Below are positions 25,955 to 38,839 of a DNA stretch of 64,000 nt, one piece after another. Location: positions 4,927,501 to 4,991,500 of the forward strand of contig CP114496.1 in NCBI GenBank assembly GCA_027186245.1, given 5' to 3'. This DNA is from Coriaria nepalensis (Eukaryota; Streptophyta; Magnoliopsida; Cucurbitales; Coriariaceae). The notes under the pieces are model-generated. The model was not told the DNA's origin and ran no database searches. It saw only the letters and a list, made by a program, of their open reading frames with translations. How positions within the stretch are numbered: the stretch's first letter is position 1; each line of letters begins with the position of its first letter. The position numbers and the translations under genes are program-made.

Positions 25955-27590
25955 TTGGGCATAACTTGCACATGGCCAATGCAAGGAAACTGTGCATTAG
26001 TTTAATCTTAAAATCATTTGAATGAGTCATTTCAGGTCAATAACATATTTCAAAGCAAGTTGAACGAATTCTATTTTCGCACTACAAACACAGGTTTTGG
26101 GCATAACTAGCAAATGATCAATGCAAGGAAAGTGTGCATTAGTTTAACCTTAAAATCATTTGAATGAGTCATTTTAAGTCAATAACATATTACAAAGCAA
26201 GTTGAACGAATTCTATTTTCGCACTACAAACACAGGTTTTGGGCATAACTTGCAAATGATCAATGCAAGGAAAGTGTGCATTAGTTTAACCTTAAAATCA
26301 TTTGAATGAGTCATTTCAGGTCAATAACATATTTCAAAGCAAGTTGAACGAATTCTATTTTCGCACTACAAACACATGTTTTGGGCATAACTTGCACATG
26401 GCCAATGCAAGGAAACTGTGCATTAGTTTAATCTTAAAATCATTTGAATGAGTCATTTCAGGTCAATAACATATTTCAAAGCAAGTTGAACGAATTCTAT
26501 TTTCGCACTACAAACACAGGTTTTGGGCATAACTAGCAAATGATCAATGCAAGGAAAGTGTGCATTAGTTTAACCTTAAAATCATTTGAATGAGTCATTT
26601 CAGGTCAATAACATATTTCAAAGCAAGTTGAACGAATTCTATTTTCGCACTACAAACACATGTTTTGGGCATAACTTGCACATGGCCAATGCAAGGAAAC
26701 TGTGCATTAGTTTAATCTTAAAATCATTTGAATGAGTCATTTCAGGTCAATAACATATTTCAAAGCAAGTTGAACGAATTCTATTTTCGCACTACAAACA
26801 CAGGTTTTGGGCATAACTAGCAAATGATCAATGCAAGGAAAGTGTGCATTAGTTTAACCTTAAAATCATTTGAATGAGTCATTTTAAGTCAATAACATAT
26901 TACAAAGCAAGTTGAACGAATTCTATTTTCGCACTACAAACACAGGTTTTGGGCATAACTTGCAAATGATCAATGCAAGGAAAGTGTGCATTAGTTTAAC
27001 CTTAAAATCATTTGAATGAGTCATTTCAGGTCAATAACATATTTCAAAGCAAGTTGAACGAATTCTATTTTCGCACTACAAACACATGTTTTGGGCATAA
27101 CTTGCACATGGCCAATGCAAGGAAACTGTGCATTAGTTTAATCTTAAAATCATTTGAATGAGTCATTTCAGGTCAATAACATATTTCAAAGCAAGTTGAA
27201 CGAATTCTATTTTCGCACTACAAACACAGGTTTTGGGCATAACTAGCAAATGATCAATGCAAGGAAAGTGTGCATTAGTTTAACCTTAAAATCATTTGAA
27301 TGAGTCATTTCAGGTCAATAACATATTTCAAAGCAAGTTGAACGAATTCTATTTTCGCACTACAAACACATGTTTTGGGCATAACTTGCACATGGCCAAT
27401 GCAAGGAAACTGTGCATTAGTTTAATCTTAAAATCATTTGAATGAGTCATTTCAGGTCAATAACATATTTCAAAGCAAGTTGAACGAATTCTATTTTCGC
27501 ACTACAAACACAGGTTTTGGGCATAACTAGCAAATGATCAATGCAAGGAAAGTGTGCATTAGTTTAACCTTAAAATCATTTGAATGAGTC
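25955..27590. repeat. 710-bp five-monomer HOR, about 2.3 copies
   Basis: The private variant ACTAGC (in place of ACTTGC) occurs at 26106, 26532, 26816, 27242 and 27526, spaced 426, 284, 426 and 284 bp, which is an exact 710-bp period. The order per unit is ACTAGC monomer with TTTTAAGTC/TATTAC tail, A, C, ACTAGC monomer with CAGGTC tail, C. The two full units look identical by eye. All monomers are 142 bp. This is the most regular local HOR in the window. Confidence 0.9.
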
Positions 27591-28053
27591 ATTTCAGGTC
27601 AATAACATATTTCAAAGCAAGTTGAACGAATTCTATTTTCGCACTACAAACACATGTTTTGGGCATAACTTGCACATGGCCAATGCAAGGAAACTGTGCA
27701 TTAGTTTAACCTTAAAATCATTTGAATGAGTAATTTCAGGTCAATAACATATTTCAAAGCAAGTTGAACGAATTCTATTTTCGCATTATAAACACAGGAT
27801 TTGGGCATAACTTGCAAATGATCAATGCAAGGAAAGTGTGCATTAGTTTAGCCTTAAAATCATTTGAATGAGTCATTTTAAGTCAATAACATATGACAAA
27901 GCAAGTTGAACGAATTCTATTTTTGCACTACAAACACAGGTTTTGGGCATAACTTGCAAATGATCAATGCAAGGAAAGTGTGCATTAGTTTAACCTTAAA
28001 ATCATTTGAATGAGTCATTTCAGGTCAATAACTTATTTCAAAGCAAGTTGAAC
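27591..28053. repeat. Transition monomers right of the 710-bp HOR
   Basis: One C-like monomer with GAGTAATTTC, one B monomer with the CATATGAC tail, and one A monomer with the CTTATTTC tail and TCTTTTTTCG near 28058. Nothing other than satellite is present. Confidence 0.75.
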
Positions 28054-28477
28054 GAATTCTTTTTTCGCACTACAAACACAGGATTTGGGCATAACTTGCA
28101 CATGGCTATTGCAAGGAAACTGTGCATTAGTTTAATCTTAAAATAATTTCAATCAGTCATTTCAAGTCAATAACTATTTCAAAGCAAGTTGAACGAATTC
28201 TATTTTCGCACTACAAACTCAGGTTTTGGGCATAACTTGCAATAGATCAATGCAAGGAAAGTGTGCATTAGTTTAACCTTAAAATCATTTGAATGAGTCA
28301 TTTCAGGTCAATAACATATTTCATAGCATATTCAACGAATTCTATTTTCGCACTACAAACACAAGTTTTGTGCATAACTTGCAAATGGTCAATGCAAGGA
28401 ATGTGTGCATTAGTTTAGCCTTAAAATCATTTGATTGAGTCATTTCAAGTCAATAAATATTTCAAAGCAAGTTGAAC
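28054..28477. repeat. D-E-F trimer with shortened F
   Basis: D 28054-28194 (141 bp, AATAATTTCAATCAG), E 28195-28336 with the full CATATTCAAC tail, F 28337-28477. F is 141 bp here because it reads CAATAAATATTTC, a deletion independent of the D-type one. Confidence 0.85.
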
Positions 28478-31400
28478 GAATTCTATTTTCGCACTACAAA
28501 CATAGGTTTTGGGCATAACTTGCACATGGCCAATGCAAGGAAAGTGTGCATTAGTTTAACCTTAAAATCATTTGAATGAGTCATTTCAAGTCAATAACTA
28601 TTTCAAAGCAAGTTGAACGAATTCTATTTTCGCACTAGAAACACAGGTTTTGGGCATAACTTGCAATAGATCAATGCAAGGAAAGTGTGCATTAGTTTAA
28701 CCTTAAAATCATTTGAATGAGTCATTTCAGGTCAATAACATATTTCATAGCATATTCAACGAATTCTATTTTTGCACTACAAACACAAGTTTTGTGCATA
28801 ACTTGCAAGTGGTCAATGCAAGGAATGTGTGCATTAGTTTAGCCTTAAAATCATTTGATTGAGTCATTTCAAGTCAATAACATATTTCAAAGCAAGTTGA
28901 ACGAATTCTATTTTCGCACTACAAACACAGGTTTTGGGCATAACTTGCAAATGATCAATGCAAGGAATGTGTGCATTAGTTTAACCTTAAAATCATTTGA
29001 ATGAGTCATTTCAGGTCAATAACATATTTCAAAGCAAGCTGAACGAATTCTATTTTCGCACTACAGACACAGGATTTGGCCATAACTTGGAAATGATCAA
29101 TGCAAGGAAAGTGTGCATTAGTTTAACCTTAAAATCATTTGAATGAGTCATTTCAAGTCAATAACATATTTCAAAGCAAGTTGAACGAATTCTATTTTCG
29201 CACTACAAACACATGTTTTGGGCATAACTTGCACATGGCCAATGCAAGGAAACTGTGCATTAGTTTAACCTTAAAATCATTTGAATGAGTCATTTCAGGT
29301 CAATAACATATTTCAAAGCAAGTTGAACGAATTCTATTTTCGCATTACAAACACAGGATTTGGGCATAACTTGCAAATGATCAATGCAAGGAAAGTGTGC
29401 ATTAGTTTAACCTTAAAATCATTTGAATGAGTCATTTTAAGTCAATAACATATTACAAAGCAAGTTGAACGAATTCTATTTTCGCACTACAAACACAGGT
29501 TTTGGGCATAACTTGCAAATGATCAATGCAAGGAAAGTGTGCATTAGTTTAACCTTAAAATCATTTGAATGAGTTATTTCAGGTCAATAACATATTTCAA
29601 AGCAAGTTGAACGAATTCTATTTTCGCACGACAAACACATGTTTTGGGCATAACTTGCACATGGCCAATGCAAGGAAACTGTGCATTAGTTTAATCTTAA
29701 AATCATTTGAATGAGTCATTTCAGGTCAATAACATATTTCAAAGCAAGCTGAACGAATTCTATTTTCGCACTACAGACACAGGATTTGGCCATAACTTGC
29801 AAATGATCAATGCAAGGAAAGTGTGCATTAGTTTAACCTTAAAATCATTTGAATGAGTCATTTCAGGTCAATAACATATTTCAAAGCAAGTTGAACGAAT
29901 TCTATTTTCGCACTACAAACACATGTTTTGGGCATAACTTGCACATGGCCAATGCAAGGAAACTGTGCATTAGTTTAATCTTAAAATCATTTGAATGAGT
30001 CATTTCAAGTCAATAACATATTTCAAAGCAAGTTGAACGAATTCTATTTTCGCACTACAAACACATGTTTTGGGCATAACTTGCACATGGCCAATGCAAG
30101 GAAACTGTGCATTAGTTTAACCTTAAAATAATTTGAATGAGTCATTTCAGGTCAATAACATATTTCAAAGCAAGTTGAACGAATTCTATTTTCGCATTAC
30201 AAACACAGGATTTGGGCATAACTTGCAAATGATCAATGCAAGGAAAGTGTGCATTAGTTTAGCCTTAAAATCATTTGAATGAGTCATTTTAAGTCAATAA
30301 CATATGACAAAGCAAGTTGAACGAATTCTATTTTCGCACTACAGACACAGGATTTGGCCATAACTTGCAAATGATCAATGCAAGGAAAGTGTGCATTTGT
30401 TTAACCTTAAAATCATTTGAATGAGTCATTTCAGGTCAATAACATATTTCAAAGCAAGTTGAACGAATTCTATTTTCGCACTACAAACACATGTTTTGGG
30501 CATAACTTGCACATGGCCAATGCAAGGAAACTGTGCATTAGTTTAATCTTAAAATCATTTGAATGAGTCATTTCAGGTCAATAACATATTTCAAAGCAAG
30601 TTGAACGAATTTTATTTTCGCACTACAAACACAGGTTTTGGGCATAACTTGCACATGCCCAATGCATGGAAAGTGTGCATTAGTTTAACCTTAAAATCAT
30701 TTGAATGAGTCATTTCAGGTCAATAACTTATTTCAAAGCAAGTTGAACGAATTCTATTTTCGCACTACAAACACAGGATTTGCGCATAACTTGCAAATGA
30801 TCAATGCAACGAAAGTGTGCATTAGTTTAGCCTTAAAATCATTTGAATGAGTCATTTTAAGTCAATAACATATTACAAAGCAAGTTGAACGAATTCTATT
30901 TTCGCACTACAAACACAGGTTTTGGGCATAACTTGCAAATGATCAATGCAAGGAAAGTGTGCATTAGTTTAACCTTAAAATCATTTGAGTGAGTCATTTC
31001 AGGTCAATAACATATTTCAAAGCAAGTTGAATGAATTCTATTTTCGCACTACAAACACATGTTTTGGGCATAACTTGCACATGGCCAATGCAAGGAAACT
31101 GTGCATTAGTTTAATCTTAAAATCATTTGAATGAGTCATTTCAGGTCAATAACATATTTCAAAGCAAGTTGAACGAATTTTATTTTCGCACTACAAACAC
31201 AGGTTTTGGGCATAACTAGCAAATGATCAATGCAAGGAAAGTGTGCATTAGTTTAACCTTAAAATCATTTGAATGAGTCATTTCAGGTCAATAACATATT
31301 TCAAAGCAAGTTGAACGAATTCTATTTTCGCACTACAAACACATGTTTTGGGCATAACTTGCACATGGCCAATGCAAGGAAACTGTGCATTAGTTTAACC

Positions 31401-31600
31401 TTAAAATCATTTGAATGAGTCATTTCAGGTCAATAACATATTTCAAAGCAAGTTGAACGAATTCTATTTTCGCACTACAAACACAGGATTTGGGCATAAC
31501 TTGCAAATGATCAATGCAAGGAAAGTGTGCACTAGTTTAGCCTTAAAATCATTTGAATGAGTCATTTCAAGTCAATAACATATTACAAAGCAAGTTGAAC
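28478..31600. repeat. Mixed A/B/C region with CAGACACAGG variants
   Basis: About 22 monomers. The variant CTACAGACACAGG occurs near 29062, 29772 and 30341, and AAGCTGAACG near 29036 and 29746 (710 bp apart). Blocks were therefore copied here too. C-type monomers alternate with A, B and G types. GAATTT boundary mutations at 30607 and 31175 are 568 bp apart and mark a four-monomer duplication. An E-F pair is present at about 28620-28900. Confidence 0.75.
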
Positions 31601-32025
31601 GAATTCTATTTCCGCACTACAAAGACAGGTTTTGGGCATAACTTGCACATGGCTATTGCAAGGAAATTGTGCATTAGTTTAATCTTAAAATCATTTCAAT
31701 GAGTCATTTCAAGTCAATAACTATTTCAAAGCAAGTTGAACGAATTCTATTTTCGCACTACAAACACAGGTTTTGGGCATAACTTGCAATAGATCAATGC
31801 AAGGAAAGTGTGCATTAGTTTAACCTTAAAATCATTTGAATGAGTCATTTCAGGTCAATAACATATTTCATAGCATATTCAACGAATTCTATTTTCGCAC
31901 TACAAACACAAGTTTTGTGCATAACTTGCAAATGGTCAATGCAAGGAATGTGTGCATTAGTTTAGCCTTAAAATCATTTGATTGAGTCATTTCAAGTCAA
32001 TAACATATTTCAAAGCAAGTTGAAC
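31601..32025. repeat. Canonical D-E-F trimer, 425 bp
   Basis: D is 31601-31741 (141 bp): GGCTATTG, AAATTGTGC, AATC, TTCAATG, TAACTATTTC. E is 31742-31883: ATAGATC, AACC, CAGGTC, CATAGCATATTCAAC. F is 31884-32025: AAGTTTTGTGC, TGGTCAATG, GGAATG, AGCC, GATTGAG. The same order recurs at 28054, 37137, 38840, 47647, 51904 and 53323. E is followed by D in parts of the 14.7-25 kb domain (for example near 14990), so D-E is the firmer pair and F the usual third member. Confidence 0.9.
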
Positions 32026-32919
32026 GAATTCTATTTTCGCACTACAAACACAGGTTCTGGGCATAACATGCAAATGATCAATGCAAGGAAAGTGTGCATT
32101 AGTTTAACCTTAAAATCATTTGAATGAGTCATTTCAGGTCAATAACATATTTCAAAGCAAGTTGAACGAATTCTATTTTCGCACTACAAACACAGCATTT
32201 GGCCATAACTTGCAAATGATGAATGCAAGGAAAGTGTGCATTAGTTTAGCCCTAAAATCATTTGAATGAGTCATTTTAAGTCAATAACATATTACAAAGC
32301 AAGTTGAACGAATTCTATTTTCGCACTACAAACACAGGTTTTGGGCATAACTTGCAAATGATCAATGCAAGGAAAGTGTGCATTAGTTTAACCTTAAAAT
32401 CATTTGAATGAGTCATTTCAGGTCAATAACATATTTCAAAGCAAGTTGAACGAATTCTATTTTCGCACTACAAACACATGTTTTGGGCATAACTTGCACA
32501 TGGCCAATGCAAGGAAACTGTGCATTAGTTTAATCTTAAAATCATTTGAATGAGTCATTTCAGGTCAATAACATATTTCAAAGCAAGTTGAACGAATTCT
32601 ATTTTCGCACTACAAACACAGGTTTTGGGCATAACTTGCACATGGCCAATGCAAGGAAAGTGTGCATTAGTTTAACCTTAAAATCATTTGAATGAGTCAT
32701 TTCAGGTCAATAACTTATTTCAAAGCAAGTTGAACGAATTCTATTTTCGCACTACAAACACAGGATTTGGGCATAACTTGCAAATGATCAATGCAACGAA
32801 AGTGTGCATTAGTTTAGCCTTAAAATCATTTGAATCAGTCATTTTAAGTCAATAACATATTACAAAGCAAGTTGAACGAATTCTATTTTCGCTCTACAAA
32901 CACAGGTTCTGGGCATAAC
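32026..32919. repeat. A/C/B stretch with GCATTTGGCC variant
   Basis: Six monomers. The variant ACAGCATTTGGCC with GATGAATGC begins at 32195 and recurs at 33047 (+852, six monomers). The 32195 monomer has a B-like 3' half (AGCCC, TTTTAAGTC, TATTAC), while the 33047 one is A-like (AACC, CAAGTC). Head and tail of this subtype have therefore been reshuffled. Confidence 0.75.
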
Positions 32920-33900
32920 ATGCAAATGATCAATGCAAGGAAAGTGTGCATTAGTTTAACCTTAAAATCATTTGAATGAGTCATTTCAGGTCAATAACAT
33001 ATTTCAAAGCAAGTTGAACGAATTCTATTTTCGCACTACAAACACAGCATTTGGCCATAACTTGCAAATGATGAATGCAAGGAAAGTGTGCATTAGTTTA
33101 ACCTTAAAATCATTTGAATGAGTCATTTCAAGTCAATAACATATTTCAAAGCAAGTTGAACGAATTCTATTTTCGCACTACAAACACAGGTTTTGGGCAT
33201 AACTTGCACATGGCCAATGCATGGAAAGTGTGCATTAGTTTAACCTTAAAATCATTTGAATGAGTCATTTCAGGTCAATAACTTATTTCAAAGCAAGTTG
33301 AACGAATTCTATTTTCGCACTACAAACACAGGATTTGCGCATAACTTGCAAATGATCAATGCAACGAAAGTGTGCATTAGTTTAGCCTTAAAATCATTTG
33401 AATGAGTCATTTTAAGTCAATAACATATTACAAAGCAAGTTGAACGAATTCTATTTTCGCACTACAAACACAGGTTTTGGGCATAACTTGCAAATGATCA
33501 ATGCAAGGAAAGTGTGCATTAGTTTAACCTTAAAATCATTTGAATGAGTCATTTCAGGTCAATAACATATTTCAAAGCAAGTTGAACGAATTCTATTTTC
33601 GCACTACAAACACATGTTTTGGGCATAACTTGCACATGGCCAATGCAAGGAAACTGTGCATTAGTTTAATCTTAAAATCATTTGAATGAGTCATTTCAGG
33701 TCAATAACATATTTCAAAGCAAGTTGAACGAATTCTATTTTCGCACTACAAACACACGTTTTGGGCATAACTAGCAAATGATCAATGCAAGGAAAGTGTG
33801 CATTAGTTTAACCTTAAAATCATTTGAATGAGTCATTTCAGGTCAATAACATATTTCAAAGCAAGTTGAACGAATTCTATTTTCGCACTACAAACACAGG
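32920..33900. repeat. 4684-bp-offset duplication, block 1 left copy
   Basis: Matches about 37604-38584: GCATTTGG (33047, 37731), GGATTTGCGC (33331, 38015) and CGTTTTGGG with ACTAGC (33757, 38441). All three markers give exactly 4684 bp, which is 33 monomers minus 2. Right of about 33900 the match stops (TTCTGGGC against a C-type monomer). Confidence 0.85.
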
Positions 33901-34013
33901 TTCTGGGCATAACTTGCAAATGATCAATGCAAGGAAAGTGTCCATTAGTTTAACCTTAAAATCATTTGAATGAGTCATTTCAGGTCAATAACTTATTTCA
34001 AAGCAAGTTGAAC

Positions 34014-34296
34014 GAATTCTATTTTCGCACTACAAACACAGGATTTGGGCATAACTTGCACATGGCTATTGCAAGGAAACTGTGCATTAGTTTAATCTTA
34101 AAATAATTTCAATCAGTCATTTCAAGTCAATAACTATTTCAAAGCAAGTTGAACGAATTCTATTTTCGCACTACAAACACAGGTTTTGGGCATAACTTGC
34201 AATAGATCAATGCAAGGAAAGTGTGCATTAGTTTAACCTTAAAATCATTTGAATGAGTCATTTCAGGTCAATAACATATTTCAAAGCAAGTTGAAC
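34014..34296. repeat. D monomer followed by an E/A chimeric monomer
   Basis: D is 34014-34154 (141 bp, with AATAATTTCAATCAG as at 28054). The next monomer, 34155-34296, begins as E (ATAGATC) but ends with the ordinary A tail (CAAAGCAAGTTGAAC), and is followed by C rather than F. This resembles a crossover or conversion between E and A inside the monomer. Confidence 0.75.
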
Positions 34297-34679
34297 GAAT
34301 TCTATTTTCGCACTACAAACACATGTTTTGGGCATAACTTGCACATGGCCAATGCAAGGAAACTGTGCATTAGTTTAATCTTAAAATCATTTGAATGAGT
34401 CATTTCAGGTCAATAACATATTTCAAAGCAAGTTGAACGAATTCTATTTTCGCACTACAAACACACGTTTTGGGCATAACTAGCAAATGATCAATGCAAG
34501 GAAAGTGTGCATTAGTTTAACCTTAAAATCATTTGAATGAGTCATTTCAGGGCAATAACATATTTCAAAGCAAGTTGAACGAATTCTATTTTCGCACTAC
34601 AAACACATGTTTTGGGCATAACTTGCACATGGCCAATGCAAGGAAACTGTGCATTAGTTTAACCTTAAAATCATTTGAA

Positions 34680-36050
34680 TGAGTCATTTCAGGTCAATAA
34701 CATATTTCAAAGCAAGTTGAACGAATTCTATTTTCGCACTACAAACACAGCATTTGGCCATAACTTGCAAATGATGAATGCAAGGAAAGTGTGCATTAGT
34801 TTAACCTTAAAATCATTTCAATGAGTCATTTCAGGTCAATAACATATTTCAAAGCAAATTGAACGAATTCTATTTTCGCACTACAAACACAAGTTTTGTG
34901 CATAACTTGCACATGGTCAATGCAAGGAAAGTGTGCATTATTTTAGCCTTAAAATCATTTGAATGAGTCATTTCAAGTCATTAACATATTTCAAAGCAAG
35001 TTGAACGAATTCTATTTTCGCACTACAAACACAGGATTTGGGCATAACTTGCGAATGATCAATGCAACGAAAGTGTGCATTAGTTTAGCCTTAAAATCAT
35101 TTGAATGAGTCATTTTAAGTCAATAACATATTACAAAGCAAGTTGAACGAATTCTATTTTCGCACTACAAACACAGGTTTTGGGCATAACTTGCAAATGA
35201 TCAATGCAAGGAAAGTGTGCATTAGTTTAACCTTAAAATCATTTGAATGAGTCATTTCAGGTCAATAACATATTTCAAAGCAAGTTGAACGAATTCTATT
35301 TTCGCACTACAAACACATGTTTTGGGCATAACTTGCACATGGCCAATGCAAGGAAACTGTGCATTAGTTTAATCTTAAAATCATTTGAATGAGTCATTTC
35401 AAGTCAATAAGATATTTCAAAGCAAGTTGAACGAATTCTATTTTCGCACTACAAACACAGGTTTTGGGCATAACTTGCAAATGATCAATGCAAGGAAAGT
35501 GTGCATTAGTTTAACCTTAAAATCATTTGAATGAGTCATTTCAGGTCAATAACATATTTCAAAGCAAGTTGAACGAATTCTATTTTCGCACTACAAACAC
35601 AGCATTTGGCCATAACTTGCAAATGATGAATGCAAGGAAAGTGTGCATTAGTTTAACCTTAAAATCATTTCAATGAGTCATTTCAGGTCAATAACATATT
35701 TCAAAGCAAATTGAACGAATTCTATTTTCGAACTACAAACACAAGTTTTGTGCATAACTTGCACATGGTCAATGCCAGGAAAGTGTGCATTATTTTAGCC
35801 TTAAAATCATTTGAATGAGTCATTTCAAGTCATTAACATATTTCAAAGCAAGTTGAACGAATTCTATTTTCGCACTACAAACACAGGTTTTGGGCATAAC
35901 TTGCAATAGATCAATGCAAGGAAAGTGTGCATTAGTTTAACCTTAAAATCATTTGAATGAGTCATTTCAGGTCAATAACATATTTCATAGCATATTCAAC
36001 GAATTCTATTTTCGCACTACAAACACAAGTTTTGTGCATAACTTGCAAAT
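34680..36050. repeat. 4684-bp-offset duplication, block 2 left copy, with internal 852-bp repeat
   Basis: Matches about 39364-40735: GCATTTGG (34750, 39434 and 35602, 40286), GATATTTC (35411, 40095) and AACTAC (35731, 40415), all at 4684 bp. Inside each copy a two- to three-monomer block (GCATTTGG, TTCAATG, AAATTG tail, then AAGTTTTGTG with CACATGGTC, CATTATTTTAGCC and AAGTCATTAAC) occurs twice, 852 bp apart. A nearby difference is GGTGAATGC at 36052 against GGTCAATGC at 40736. Confidence 0.85.
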
Positions 36051-36284
36051 GGTGAATGCAAGGAATGTGTGCATTAGTTTAGCCTTAAAATCATTTGATT
36101 GAGTCATTTCAAGTCAATAACATATTTCAAAGCAAGTTGAACGAATTCTATTTTCGCACTACAAACACAGGTTTTGGGCATAACTTGCAAATGATCAATG
36201 CAAGGAAAGTGTGCATTAGTTTAACCTTAAAATCATTTGAATGAGTCATTTCAGGTCAATAACATATTTCAAAGCAAGTTGAAT

Positions 36285-36852
36285 CAATTCTATTTTCGCA
36301 CTACAAACACATGTTTTGGGCATAACTTGCACATGGCCAATGCAAGGAAACTGTGCATTAGTTTAATCTTAAAATCATTTGAATGAGTCATTTCAGGTCA
36401 ATAAAATATTTCAAAGCAAGTTGAACGAATTTTATTTTCGCACTACAAACACAGGTTTTGGGCATAACTAGCAAATGATCAATGCAAGGAAAGTGTGCAT
36501 TAGTTTAACCTTAAAATCATTTGAATGAGTCATTTCAGGTCAATAACATATTTCAAAGCAAGTTGAATCAATTCTATTTTCGCACTACAAACACATGTTT
36601 TGGGCATAACTTGCACATGGCCAATGCAAGGAAACTGTGCATTAGTTTAATCTTAAAATCATTTGAATGAGTCATTTCAGGTCAATAACATATTTCAAAG
36701 CAAGTTGAACGAATTTTATTTTCGCACTACAAACACAGGTTTTGGGCATAACTAGCAAATGATCAATGCAAGGAAAGTGTGCATTAGTTTAACCTTAAAA
36801 TCATTTGAATGAGTCATTTCAGGTCAATAACATATTTCAAAGCAAGTTGAAC
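36285..36852. repeat. 284-bp dimer tandem duplication (two copies)
   Basis: Copies are 36285-36568 and 36569-36852. Each holds a C-type monomer beginning CAATTC (lost EcoRI) and an ACTAGC monomer beginning GAATTT (also lost). I saw one difference, AATAAAATA near 36404 against AATAACATA. Shared double loss of the restriction site makes a direct duplication near certain. Confidence 0.88.
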
Positions 36853-37136
36853 GAATTCTATTTTCGCACTACAAACACATGTTTTGGGCATAACTTGCAC
36901 ATGGCCAACGCAAGGAAACTGTGCATTAGTTTAACCTTAAAATCATTTGAATGAGTCATTTCAGGTCAATAACATATTTCAAAGCAAGTTGAACGAATTC
37001 TATTTTCGCACTACAAACACAGGATTTGGGCATAACTTGCAAATGATCAATGCAAGGAAAGTGTGCATTAGTTTAGCCTTAAAATCATTTGAATGAGTCA
37101 TTTCAAGTCAATAACATATTACAAAGCAAGTTGAAC

Positions 37137-37561
37137 GAATTCTATTTCCGCACTACAAACACAGGTTTTGGGCATAACTTGCACAAGGCTATTGCAAGGA
37201 AATTGTGCCTTAGTTTAATCTTAAAATCATTTCAATCAGTCATTTCAAGTCAATAACTATTTCAAAGCAAGTTGAACGAATTCTATTTTCGCACTACAAA
37301 CACAGGTTTTGGGCATAACTTGCAATAGATCAATGCAAGGAAAGTGTGCATTAGTTTAACCTTAAAATCATTTGAATGAGTCATTTCAGGTCAATAACAT
37401 ATTTCATAGCATATTCAACGAATTCTATTTTCGCACTACAAACACAAGTTTTGTGCATAACTTGCAAATGGTCAATGCAAGGAATGTGTGCATTAGTTTA
37501 GCCTTAAAATCATTTGATTGAGTCATTTCAAGTCAATAACATATTTCAAAGCAAGTTGAAC
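37137..37561. repeat. D-E-F trimer
   Basis: D 37137-37277 (141 bp, CACAAGGCTATTG and GTGCCTTAG are private), E 37278-37419 with CATATTCAAC, F 37420-37561. CACAAGGC also marks the D at 38840, so the two trimers are close relatives about 1.7 kb apart. Confidence 0.88.
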
Positions 37562-37603
37562 GAATTCTATTTTCGCACTACAAACACAGGTTTTGGGCAT
37601 AAC

Positions 37604-38584
37604 TTGCAAATGATCAATGCAAGGAAAGTGTGCATTAGTTTAACCTTAAAATCATTTGAATGAGTCATTTCAGGTCAATAACATATTTCAAAGCAAGTTG
37701 AACGAATTCTATTTTCGCACTACAAACACAGCATTTGGCCATAACTTGCAAATGATGAATGCAAGGAAAGTGTGCATTAGTTTAACCTTAAAATCATTTG
37801 AATGAGTCATTTCAAGTCAATAACATATTTCAAAGCAAGTTGAACGAATTCTATTTTCGCACTACAAACACAGGTTTTGGGCATAACTTGCACATGGCCA
37901 ATGCATGGAAAGTGTGCATTAGTTTAACCTTAAAATCATTTGAATGAGTCATTTCAGGTCAATAACTTATTTCAAAGCAAGTTGAACGAATTCTATTTTC
38001 GCACTACAAACACAGGATTTGCGCATAACTTGCAAATGATCAATGCAACGAAAGTGTGCATTAGTTTAGCCTTAAAATCATTTGAATGAGTCATTTTAAG
38101 TCAATAACATATTACAAAGCAAGTTGAACGAATTCTATTTTCGCACTACAAACACAGGTTTTGGGCATAACTTGCAAATGATCAATGCAAGGAAAGTGTG
38201 CATTAGTTTAACCTTAAAATCATTTGAATGAGTCATTTCAGGTCAATAACATATTTCAAAGCAAGTTGAACGAATTCTATTTTCGCACTACAAACACATG
38301 TTTTGGGCATAACTTGCACATGGCCAATGCAAGGAAACTGTGCATTAGTTTAATCTTAAAATCATTTGAATGAGTCATTTCAGGTCAATAACATATTTCA
38401 AAGCAAGTTGAACGAATTCTATTTTCGCACTACAAACACACGTTTTGGGCATAACTAGCAAATGATCAATGCAAGGAAAGTGTGCATTCGTTTAACCTTA
38501 AAATCATTTGAATGAGTCATTTCAGGTCAATAACATATTTCAAAGCAAGTTGAACGAATTCTATTTTCGCACTACAAACACATG
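37604..38584. repeat. 4684-bp-offset duplication, block 1 right copy
   Basis: Collinear with 32920-33900 by the markers listed there. After about 38440 it is also collinear with about 34466-34740 at an offset of 3975 bp (CGTTTTGGG at 34466). The right copy is thus a mosaic of two left-hand sources. Confidence 0.82.
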
Positions 38585-38839
38585 TTTTGGGCATAACTTG
38601 CACATGGCCAATGCAAGGAAACTGTGCATTAGTTTAACCTTAAAATCATTTGAATGAGTCATTTCAGGTCAATAACATATTTCAAAGCAAGTTGAACGAA
38701 TTCTATTTTCGCACTACAAACACAGGATTTGGGCATAACTTGCAAATGATCAATGCAAGTAAAGTGTGCATTAGTTTAACCTTAAAATCATTTGAATGAG
38801 TCATTTCAAGTCAATAACATATTACAAAGCAAGTTGAAC

